From Butyricicoccus sp. (lineage in GTDB: Bacteria; Bacillota; Clostridia; Oscillospirales; Butyricicoccaceae): a stretch of 5,435 nucleotides of DNA. This document shows, in pieces, positions 1 to 5,227 of this stretch. The notes under the pieces are model-generated. The model made no database searches, was not told where the DNA came from, and was given only the letters and a program-made list of their open reading frames with translations. A program made the translations under genes and the position numbers. Location of the stretch: the NCBI GenBank assembly GCA_031293105.1, contig JAUMSA010000245.1, forward strand, positions 1-5,435, given 5' to 3'. Position 1 is the stretch's first letter, and every line of letters starts with the position of its first letter.

Positions 1-117
1 ATACAGATTGGTGCCAAATGGCAACAAGATCAGGCTAACAAAACCAGTAATACACAGCAAGATGGAGATGATGCCGAAAATCTTGAAATTCTTTATAATA
101 GGAAATTTTGCTTTCAT
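1..117 (-). CDS. secF: Protein translocase subunit SecF, N-terminal 39 codons (cut by window edge)
   Basis: SecF pairs with SecD to form the membrane complex that uses the proton gradient to help pull preproteins through SecYEG from the outer face. Only the first 39 codons are visible: a short basic cytoplasmic start (MKAKFPIIKNFK) followed by one hydrophobic segment at about residues 13-33, ending in PFGTNLY. This fits the first transmembrane helix of SecF, which precedes the extracytoplasmic P1 domain; that domain lies outside the window. The frame is open to base 1. Two in-frame ATGs exist, at 124-126 and 115-117. The first abuts the AAGGAGG site with no spacer, so the second (9-nt spacer) is chosen. 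The gene begins 18 bp after the secD stop and shares its transcript. Identification rests on position after secD and on N-terminal character, because the SecF signature motifs are not in view. Confidence 0.9.
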   Translation of the reverse strand, partial: MKAKFPIIKNFKIFGIISILLCITGFVSLILLPFGTNLY

Positions 118-126
118 TTCGTTCAT

Positions 127-133
127 CCTCCTT
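127..133 (-). promoter_or_regulatory. Shine-Dalgarno site of secF (decides start)
   Basis: On the minus strand the site reads AAGGAGG, a full match to the anti-Shine-Dalgarno core. An in-frame ATG follows it directly (bases 124-126), which is too close for initiation. The ATG at 115-117 has a 9-nt spacer and is the likely start. The site lies in the 18-bp secD-secF gap, just after the secD TAA. Confidence 0.85.
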
Positions 134-135
134 TC

Positions 136-1488
136 TTACGCGCCATAAGCCTTGGGGCTCTTGATTCGGAAGTCCACCATACGGTTCAGCAGGAAGTGCG
201 TTACCGTCAGGGCGGTGAACATCGAAATGATAACACCCAGGCCGAACGTAGTCGCAAAGCCAACAATCGTACCACTGCCGAAGAAGTACAGAACAACAGC
301 TGCAATCAGCGTGGTAACGTTGGAGTCCAAAATTGCAGTAAAGGCACGCTTAAACCCTGCATCAATCGAAGCCTTGACCGTCTTACCGTTGCGCAGCTCT
401 TCCTTGATGCGTTCAAAGATAACGACATTGGCATCCACAGCCATACCGATGGATAGGATGATACCTGCAATGCCAGGCAGCGACAGGTTGACCTTGAGAA
501 GGCCCAATACCAGCGCCTCAATTACAATGTAGAAGCCCAAAGCGATGACCGATACAAAGCCCGGCAACCGGTAAACTACGATCATAAAGATCGCAACCAA
601 CAGAATGCCGATGATCGCAGCCTTAACGCTACTGCTCAGCGCGTCTGCACCCAGCTGCGGACCAACCGCACGCAGTTCCACCTGCTTCAGCGAGAACGGC
701 AGAGCACCGCTGCCGATCAGGTTGGCAAGCTGACGTGCGCTTTCCTCGGTGAAGTTGCCTTCGATGACACAGCCGTCATCGTCGATCTTCTGGTTTACCT
801 GCGGATAAGAGATAATCTGGTCATCCAGAATAATATACATGCTCTTGTCATCCGTACGACCGGAGATGGCTTCGGTTGCCTGTGCGAACTTTTCGCGACC
901 TTCCTTGGTGAACTCCAGGCTGACATAATAGGTGGCAATCGCCGAGTTGCCCGCATTGCCGTACTGCGAGCTTGCGCTCTTAATATCGCTACCGGTCAGC
1001 CATTCCTTACCATCCGCATCCTGGAACGACAGCTGTGCCGTCTGACCCAGAACCTGAACAGCTTCTTCTGGGTTCTTAATCTGCGGAATCTCAACCGTAA
1101 TGCGATTATCACCCTGCTGGGATACCTGTGCTTCGGTATAACCTTCGCTGGTCAGACGATAACGCAGAATCTCAACCGCACTGTTCATATCCGAGCTCAG
1201 GCGGCTATCGTCATATCCTTCCGGGAGCTGTGCTTCAAACGTAATCGACGAACCGCCAACCAGGTCCAGGCCACGGCGGATACCGTTTTCACTATCAAAC
1301 ACGCTCGGAATGATGGTCTTATAATCGACCTCTTCGGTGCTGGTGGTGTCGCTTGCGTCCGAGCTTGCAGCGTTATCTGCCGTCGGCCGGCTGAATCCAC
1401 CTGGCACATACAGTCCTGTGATTACGGACACGCCCAAAAAAATGATAACAAGCATGACCGCAAGGAAGGAAATAATACTTTTCTTCAC
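136..1488 (-). CDS. secD: Protein translocase subunit SecD
   Basis: SecD is the larger subunit of the SecDF motor, an RND-superfamily membrane protein that couples proton flow to late steps of Sec-dependent export. The 450-residue product has the expected order: basic N-terminus and first membrane helix (about 4-27); a Ser/Thr/Asp-rich linker (about 33-55); the RGLDLVGG motif (72-79) opening the extracytoplasmic P1 region; the VGPQLGAD motif (275-282); then five more helices between about 285 and 435. The conserved GMAVDANVVIFERIKEE segment (348-364) contains Asp352, equivalent to the SecD Asp implicated in proton transfer. The start is taken as GTG at 1486-1488 because AAGGAGG lies 9 nt upstream. 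An in-frame GTG nine codons earlier (1513-1515) would place the ribosome-binding site inside the gene, only a few bases from the predicted transcript start. secF follows 18 bp downstream. yajC is not adjacent, unlike in many genomes. Confidence 0.96.
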   Translation of the reverse strand: MKKSIISFLAVMLVIIFLGVSVITGLYVPGGFSRPTADNAASSDASDTTSTEEVDYKTIIPSVFDSENGIRRGLDLVGGSSITFEAQLPEGYDDSRLSSDMNSAVEILRYRLTSEGYTEAQVSQQGDNRITVEIPQIKNPEEAVQVLGQTAQLSFQDADGKEWLTGSDIKSASSQYGNAGNSAIATYYVSLEFTKEGREKFAQATEAISGRTDDKSMYIILDDQIISYPQVNQKIDDDGCVIEGNFTEESARQLANLIGSGALPFSLKQVELRAVGPQLGADALSSSVKAAIIGILLVAIFMIVVYRLPGFVSVIALGFYIVIEALVLGLLKVNLSLPGIAGIILSIGMAVDANVVIFERIKEELRNGKTVKASIDAGFKRAFTAILDSNVTTLIAAVVLYFFGSGTIVGFATTFGLGVIISMFTALTVTHFLLNRMVDFRIKSPKAYGA

Positions 1489-1497
1489 TTTTTGAAA

Positions 1498-1504
1498 CCT
1501 CCTT
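1498..1504 (-). promoter_or_regulatory. Shine-Dalgarno site of secD (decides start)
   Basis: The minus strand reads AAGGAGG, followed by the 9-nt spacer TTTCAAAAA and GTG at 1486-1488. This fixes the secD start at GTG and shortens the longest open frame by nine codons. Confidence 0.9.
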
Positions 1505-1524
1505 GAGCTTTGCACATGAAGTAT

Positions 1525-1553
1525 ATTATACGCTGCCCAAATCCCCTTGTCAA
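1525..1553 (-). promoter_or_regulatory. Consensus sigma-A promoter of secD-secF
   Basis: The -35 box is TTGACA (1548-1553) and the -10 box is TATAAT (1525-1530). They are separated by exactly 17 bp, so both hexamers and the spacing match the sigma-A/sigma-70 consensus perfectly. The expected transcript start is near base 1518, giving a leader of about 30 nt to the GTG start at 1488. The -35 box begins 13 bp after the purB stop codon. No operator-like repeat is seen over the boxes, which suggests strong constitutive expression; that is inference. Confidence 0.9.
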
Positions 1554-1566
1554 CGTATTTGGAAGG

Positions 1567-2997
1567 TTATAGATTGATTTCGACTTGGATGTCACTGTCC
1601 TGCTGATACGGTGCAATGCGCGGTGCCACTTCATCCTTTAAGAAGGCATCCACCTGCGCCGGGCAGCGGCCGATATACGCCGCCGGGTCCAAGTGCGCCA
1701 GAATCTCTTCCCGTGTCATACCGAACATCGGATCGGCTGCAATGCGGTCGATCAGGTCGTTTTCCAGACCCTCTTCCTTCACGCGTTTGCCGGCTGCCAT
1801 CGAATGCTCACGGATGCGTTCATGCAGCTCCTGCCGGTTGCCGCCGCGCTTGACGACATCCATCATAATGTTCTCAGTCGCCATAAAGGGCAGTTCGTTC
1901 ATTACATGGCTGTGAATAACCTTGGGATAAACAACCAAGCCGGATGCCACATTAATCATAATATTCAAGATTGCATCTATGGCCAGGAATGCTTCCGGGA
2001 TGGAAATGCGCTTATTGGCCGAATCGTCCAGTGTACGCTCAAACCACTGCGTTGCGGCTGTGAATGCCGGATTCAAGCTGTCACAAATGACATAACGCGC
2101 CAATGCGCAGATACGCTCGGAGCGCATCGGATTGCGCTTATACGGCATAGCCGACGAGCCGATCTGATTCTTTTCAAACGGCTCCTCAATCTCTTTGAGG
2201 TGCTGGAGCAAACGCAGGTCGGTTGCAAACTTGGATGCCGACTGCGCAATACCCGACAGGGTTGCCAATGCCTGTGCATCAATCTTACGGGAATAGGTCT
2301 GGCCCGATACTGGAACAACACCTGCAAAGCCAAAATCATCGGCAATACGCTTCTCAAGTTCACGCACCTTGGCGTCATCCCCGTCGAACAGCTCCATAAA
2401 GGAAGCCTGTGTACCGGTCGTACCCTTGGAACCAAGCATGCGCAGGTTCTGAATACGGTATTCGACTTCATCCAGATCCATCAGCAGTTCATTCATCCAC
2501 AACGTGGCACGCTTGCCCACTGTCGTGAGCTGCGCCGGCTGGAAATGGGTAAAGCCCAGCGTCGGCTGCGCCTTGTGGTCGTCTGCAAACTTGCCCAGCT
2601 TCTCCAAAGCAGCAACCAGCTTCTTGCGCACCAGCTTGAGGCCTTCCCGCAGCTGAATGATATCGGTGTTATCGCCAACATACGCACTGGTCGCACCCAA
2701 ATGGATAATACCAGCCGCTTTGGGGGCCACCTTACCGAAGGCATACACATGACTCATGACATCATGACGCACTTCCTTCTCGCGCTGGCGGGCAACCTCA
2801 TAGTCGATGTTGTCCTTATTGGCCTCCATCTCATCGATCTGCTCCTGGGTAATCGGCAGGCCCAGCGCCATCTCAGCTTTCGCCAAAGAGATCCACAAGC
2901 GGCGCCAGGTGGAGAACTTCATATCCGGCGAAAAGATATAAAGCATTTCGGGGGATGCGTAACGTGCGGAAAACGGGCTTTCATAAACGTTGTTCAT
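1567..2997 (-). CDS. purB: Adenylosuccinate lyase, animal-like type
   Basis: PurB acts twice in purine synthesis in the cytoplasm: it releases fumarate from SAICAR to give AICAR, and from adenylosuccinate to give AMP. The 476-residue product belongs to the fumarase/aspartase superfamily of homotetramers. Visible landmarks are RHDVMSHV (77-84) with catalytic-type His78; TLGFTHFQPAQ (146-156) with His151; KGTTGTQ (191-197); and the superfamily signature GSSAMPYKRNP (280-290), whose serines 281-282 include the expected catalytic base. The length is closer to the animal enzyme (about 480 residues) than to the Bacillus subtilis type (about 430), and many stretches match human ADSL as I recall it. 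The ATG at 2995-2997 is chosen because AAAGGA lies 9 nt upstream; a 35-codon in-frame extension to 3102 has neither homology character nor a ribosome-binding site. The gene stands apart from other pur genes and has no visible terminator before secD. Confidence 0.97.
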   Translation of the reverse strand: MNNVYESPFSARYASPEMLYIFSPDMKFSTWRRLWISLAKAEMALGLPITQEQIDEMEANKDNIDYEVARQREKEVRHDVMSHVYAFGKVAPKAAGIIHLGATSAYVGDNTDIIQLREGLKLVRKKLVAALEKLGKFADDHKAQPTLGFTHFQPAQLTTVGKRATLWMNELLMDLDEVEYRIQNLRMLGSKGTTGTQASFMELFDGDDAKVRELEKRIADDFGFAGVVPVSGQTYSRKIDAQALATLSGIAQSASKFATDLRLLQHLKEIEEPFEKNQIGSSAMPYKRNPMRSERICALARYVICDSLNPAFTAATQWFERTLDDSANKRISIPEAFLAIDAILNIMINVASGLVVYPKVIHSHVMNELPFMATENIMMDVVKRGGNRQELHERIREHSMAAGKRVKEEGLENDLIDRIAADPMFGMTREEILAHLDPAAYIGRCPAQVDAFLKDEVAPRIAPYQQDSDIQVEINL

Positions 2998-3006
2998 CAG
3001 GTTTGT

Positions 3007-3012
3007 TCCTTT
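3007..3012 (-). promoter_or_regulatory. Shine-Dalgarno site of purB (decides start)
   Basis: The minus strand reads AAAGGA with a 9-nt spacer to ATG at 2995-2997. The following residues (NNVYESPFSARYASPEM) match the usual N-terminus of this PurB type, so sequence and signal agree on the start. Confidence 0.85.
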
Positions 3013-3073
3013 CTCGTTTTTTACAGCAGTGTTTCTCACAGCAAACCCTTTGAGGATTCGTTTTGGGCAACTG

Positions 3074-3102
3074 ACTAAAGACGCCGGCCAACCAGACGGC
3101 AA
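3074..3102 (-). promoter_or_regulatory. Weak candidate promoter for purB
   Basis: The region between the aminotransferase terminator and purB (about 2998-3145) contains no gene and no strong promoter. The best pair I can find is TTGCCG (3097-3102) and TTTAGT (3074-3079) with a 17-bp spacer, each matching consensus at four of six positions. A short inverted repeat flanks and overlaps this area (TGGTTG/CAACCA at 3089-3094 and 3114-3119). A poor extended -10-like TGCTGTAAA also occurs nearer the gene. I see no clear PurR box and no purine-riboswitch core. purB must be transcribed from somewhere here or by read-through, so this is only a placeholder. Confidence 0.2.
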
Positions 3103-3145
3103 ACCCGCGTTTTTGGTTGTTTCCCCAAAAGGAACCCTGCAAAGT

Positions 3146-3175
3146 AAAAAAGAACGGACTTACACAGTCCGTTCT
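3146..3175 (-). terminator. Intrinsic terminator of the aminotransferase gene
   Basis: The minus strand reads a perfect 10-bp stem, AGAACGGACT / AGTCCGTTCT, with a 5-nt loop (GTGTA). It runs straight into a U-tract: six T in a row from 3151 to 3146, then ACTTT. It lies 44 bp after the aminotransferase stop codon. On the plus strand no T-run follows the hairpin, so it acts in the minus direction only, and it should insulate purB from upstream transcription. Confidence 0.93.
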
Positions 3176-3206
3176 CAGTTTACCACTATCCGACCGTTTT
3201 TTCAAG

Positions 3207-3232
3207 AAAAAACGCATTTTTATGCATTTTTT
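3207..3232 (-). repeat. Inverted repeat spanning the aminotransferase stop codon
   Basis: The minus strand reads AAAAAATGCA, a 6-nt loop TAAAAA, then TGCGTTTTTT. In RNA this makes a 10-bp stem with one G-U pair. The TAA stop codon (3220-3222) sits in the loop and the 3' arm ends in six U. The stem is mostly A-U and therefore weak. It may be a minor first terminator, or merely chance in an A/T-rich gene end; the strong terminator lies about 30 bp further on. Confidence 0.45.
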
Positions 3233-4425
3233 ATGAACTGTTCCAAACGGTCGATACCCTTATCGATATCAGACATAGAGGTTGCATAACTCCAGCGGAT
3301 AAAGCCGGGTGCTGCAAACGATTCGCAGGGTACCGTTGCAACCAGTCCCTTTTCCAGGAACAGGCGGGCGAAATCGGTATCGCTTTCGATTTTCTGACCA
3401 TACATGGTCTTGCCCAGGAAGTTTTTCATGTTCATCATCACATAGAAAGCGCCCTGCGGCTTAATGCAGGAAATACCTTCGATCTTATTCATGCGCTCGA
3501 CCAAATGATCGCGCCGGGCCTGAAATGCCTTGCGCATTTCCTCAATATCCTCCTGAGGGCCGGTCAGTGCTTCAATGGCCGCAATCTGCGAAATGGTCGA
3601 CGGAGCAGAAGTCGAATGGCTCAAATAATTGCTCATGACCTTAGCAATCGACGGCTCGGCACAGGCATAGCCAATACGCCAACCGGTCATTGCATATGAC
3701 TTGGACACACCATTGATGACAATGCTGCGGCGCTTGATCTCCTCGCCCAAGGTAGCAATGGAAGTGCATTCGATGCCATCATAAACCAGGCTTGCATAAA
3801 TGTCATCAGCCAGTACATACAGGTTATGCTTGACGCAGACATCCGCAATGGCCTGCAACTCATCACGGGAGTAGACCATGCCGGTGGGGTTAGACGGCGA
3901 ATTGAGCATAAACGCCTTGGTTTTGTCGGTGATCGCCGCTTCCAGCTGTTCAGCGGTAATCTTAAAATGCTGCTCTTCCCCGGCGGCCACAATGACCGGA
4001 GTCGCACCGGCCTGCTTGACCATTTCACTGTACGATACCCAGTACGGTGCCGCAATAACGACTTCATCTCCGGGATTGCACAAAACCATCAACGCAATAT
4101 AAACGGCATGCTTGGCACCCGAAGCAACCACAATCGAATTCGGCTCATAATGCAGCCCAAAATCCTGCTCCAAACGGTAGCATGCTGCTTTCTTCAGTTC
4201 CATCAGACCGGAAGCGGGCGTATACTTGGTCTGGTTTCTTTCAATGGCGGAAATACCCGCCTGCTTAATGTGCTCTGGTGTCGGAAAATCAGGTTCTCCC
4301 GCACCGAATCCAACCACATCAACCCCGGCAGCTTTCATTTCTTTGAACATGCTGTCAATGACCAAAGTGGTGGACGCTTGGACCTGCGATGCGATCTTGG
4401 AGATCGGCTTCAACTCTTGTTGCAC
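3220..4425 (-). CDS. PLP-dependent class I aminotransferase, probable aspartate aminotransferase
   Basis: This is a cytoplasmic fold-type I aminotransferase of the aspartate aminotransferase Ib-like group, moving an amino group between an amino acid and a 2-oxoacid. In the 401-residue product (GTG start) landmarks are: GFGAGEPDFPTP (39-50) near the N-terminus; YW with Trp129 stacking on the cofactor ring; SNPTG (178-182) with substrate/cofactor Asn179; DDIY with Asp207 contacting the PLP ring nitrogen and Tyr210; SKSYAMTGWR with Lys242 as the PLP-binding lysine and Arg250 at the phosphate; and FIRWSYATS with Arg377, the substrate-carboxylate arginine. All key residues are present, so it should be active. 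Aspartate is the likely substrate, but alanine or aromatic substrates cannot be excluded from sequence alone. GTG at 4423-4425 has a 9-nt spacer from AAGGGGG; the in-frame TTG at 4429-4431 has only 3 nt. It has its own promoter and terminator. Confidence 0.94.
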   Translation of the reverse strand: MQQELKPISKIASQVQASTTLVIDSMFKEMKAAGVDVVGFGAGEPDFPTPEHIKQAGISAIERNQTKYTPASGLMELKKAACYRLEQDFGLHYEPNSIVVASGAKHAVYIALMVLCNPGDEVVIAAPYWVSYSEMVKQAGATPVIVAAGEEQHFKITAEQLEAAITDKTKAFMLNSPSNPTGMVYSRDELQAIADVCVKHNLYVLADDIYASLVYDGIECTSIATLGEEIKRRSIVINGVSKSYAMTGWRIGYACAEPSIAKVMSNYLSHSTSAPSTISQIAAIEALTGPQEDIEEMRKAFQARRDHLVERMNKIEGISCIKPQGAFYVMMNMKNFLGKTMYGQKIESDTDFARLFLEKGLVATVPCESFAAPGFIRWSYATSMSDIDKGIDRLEQFIKNA

Positions 4426-4434
4426 TTTCAACTA

Positions 4435-4441
4435 CCCCCTT
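4435..4441 (-). promoter_or_regulatory. Shine-Dalgarno site of the aminotransferase (decides start)
   Basis: The minus strand reads AAGGGGG, an imperfect form of AAGGAGG. It lies 9 nt before GTG (4423-4425) and only 3 nt before an in-frame TTG (4429-4431). The spacing favours GTG and removes two codons from the longest frame. Confidence 0.7.
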
Positions 4442-4455
4442 ATCTTGACAATTTG

Positions 4456-4484
4456 ATTATACTATGCCATTGCCTTTTTTGCAA
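4456..4484 (-). promoter_or_regulatory. Sigma-A promoter of the aminotransferase gene
   Basis: The -35 box is TTGCAA (4479-4484) and the -10 box is a perfect TATAAT (4456-4461), separated by 17 bp. The expected transcript start is near 4449, giving a leader of only about 24 nt. That leaves no room for a T-box or riboswitch, so any control would act at the promoter. The -35 box lies 10 bp after the U-tract of the thiN terminator. Confidence 0.88.
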
Positions 4485-4494
4485 GTATGCATCT

Positions 4495-4541
4495 AAAAAA
4501 TTGCAAAATCAGGGTCAACAATTTTCCCCTGTGTTTTTGCA
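4495..4541 (-). terminator. Intrinsic terminator of the rsgA-thiN transcript
   Basis: The minus strand reads TGCAAAA, ACA, CAGGG, a 12-nt loop, CCCTG, A, TTTTGCA, then ATTTTTT. The two arm pairs give 12 base pairs with a small 3-by-1 internal loop. The U-tract follows at 4500-4495. It starts 35 bp after the thiN stop codon. The internal loop and A-U lower stem make it less strong than the one after the aminotransferase, but position and U-tract support it. Confidence 0.8.
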
Positions 4542-4576
4542 CATTCCTGTGTTCTTTTCCACAAGAGGCTCGACTT

Positions 4577-5227
4577 CTATTGATCTTCCGAAAAGATGAT
4601 CCATGCCCTTCCGTTTCCGATCTCGATGGAAAAGAACGCGTCAACCGCTTCATTGGATACCGAAATGACCCGGTCACGCTGCAAGATGGCATTCTCTAAG
4701 GGATATTTCATCCCACGCAAGGTAACCTTCTCTAACTTGCGGTCGAGCGGGATAATCGAAATGTACTTGCGGGCCTCAGCACGGGCAAACCGCATACATC
4801 CGCCTGCATGCAGGAAAACTGTGTTCTGCTTGTCTAAGATGGTCAACCGGCCACCCTGTTCATGCACGGTTTCGCATAACAGTAAATTGGCCATCAGATG
4901 GTCCAGTCGCCCGCCGGTCGCGCAGGCTAGAGTCAACTCCCGGCAGCCACGTTCCAACGCCACTTCCGCGCAATGCTGTGTATCGGTATCGTCTTTTTCC
5001 GGCGTCAAGCGAATCAGTTCCCGACAAACCGGCGTTCCGGCGCTGGAATCAAAATCCGCAACCACGACATCGGGTATGATTCCTAATGCCTGCGCATAGC
5101 GAACGCCACCGTCCGCACATAAGATAACCGGGTTGGTCTGCGTCTGTAAAAAAGCGCGTACATATTCGACATCGTCGCATGGCGCCGCCGATAAAATCAG
5201 CGCCCGGCGTCCTTCCCAAGCTCCCAT
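4577..5227 (-). CDS. thiN: Thiamine pyrophosphokinase
   Basis: ThiN transfers a diphosphate group from ATP to thiamine, making thiamine diphosphate directly from salvaged vitamin; it is cytoplasmic. The 216-residue length is normal for the bacterial family. Motifs in order: CADGG (37-41); PDVVVADFDS (52-61), where the usual GDFDS is ADFDS but both acidic residues (58 and 60) remain; PEKDDTDT (76-83), the metal/ATP-site motif; ATGGRLDH (103-110), normally preceded by Gly but here by Cys; and a C-terminal beta-rich thiamine-binding part with SNEA (191-194). Key residues are intact, so activity is expected. The ATG at 5225-5227 has AAAGGA 9 nt upstream, inside the end of rsgA; the two genes overlap by 31 bp, implying one transcript. 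In Bacillus subtilis rpe lies between these genes; it is absent here. No TPP riboswitch is visible. Confidence 0.95.
   Translation of the reverse strand: MGAWEGRRALILSAAPCDDVEYVRAFLQTQTNPVILCADGGVRYAQALGIIPDVVVADFDSSAGTPVCRELIRLTPEKDDTDTQHCAEVALERGCRELTLACATGGRLDHLMANLLLCETVHEQGGRLTILDKQNTVFLHAGGCMRFARAEARKYISIIPLDRKLEKVTLRGMKYPLENAILQRDRVISVSNEAVDAFFSIEIGNGRAWIIFSEDQ

Noticed and set aside
2073..2471. Minus-strand 132-codon frame nested in purB, and similar nested frames at 306-521, 1197-1409, 2493-2750 and 3687-4067
   Set aside because: They are out-of-frame shadows of purB, secD and the aminotransferase, rich in Arg, Ser, Cys and Trp, with no supporting signals.
1693..3078. Plus-strand open frame of 461 codons covering almost all of purB
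   Set aside because: It lies wholly antisense to a fully motif-supported purB. Its translation is rich in His, Cys, Arg and Gln with no domain character, and no ribosome-binding site or promoter was seen. It is a by-product of codon bias.
2998..3102. 35-codon N-terminal extension of purB
   Set aside because: The residues do not resemble PurB, the ATG at 3100-3102 has no Shine-Dalgarno site, and AAAGGA plus family N-terminus point to 2997.
3041..3106. Direct repeat of GGGTTTGC (minus-strand reading) upstream of purB as an operator
   Set aside because: Two copies of an 8-mer 58 bp apart can arise by chance, and neither matches a PurR box well. Mentioned only as a weak lead.
4432..4576. Possible riboswitch or T-box before the aminotransferase, or TPP riboswitch for thiN
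   Set aside because: The leader from the predicted start near 4449 is only about 24 nt, and the rest of the gap is explained by the terminator and promoter. No TPP or T-box core sequences are visible.
3826..4599. Plus-strand open frame of 257 codons antisense to the aminotransferase, crossing its promoter into the end of thiN
   Set aside because: It crosses two genes and two regulatory sites, has no family character, and is opposed by strong coding evidence on the minus strand.
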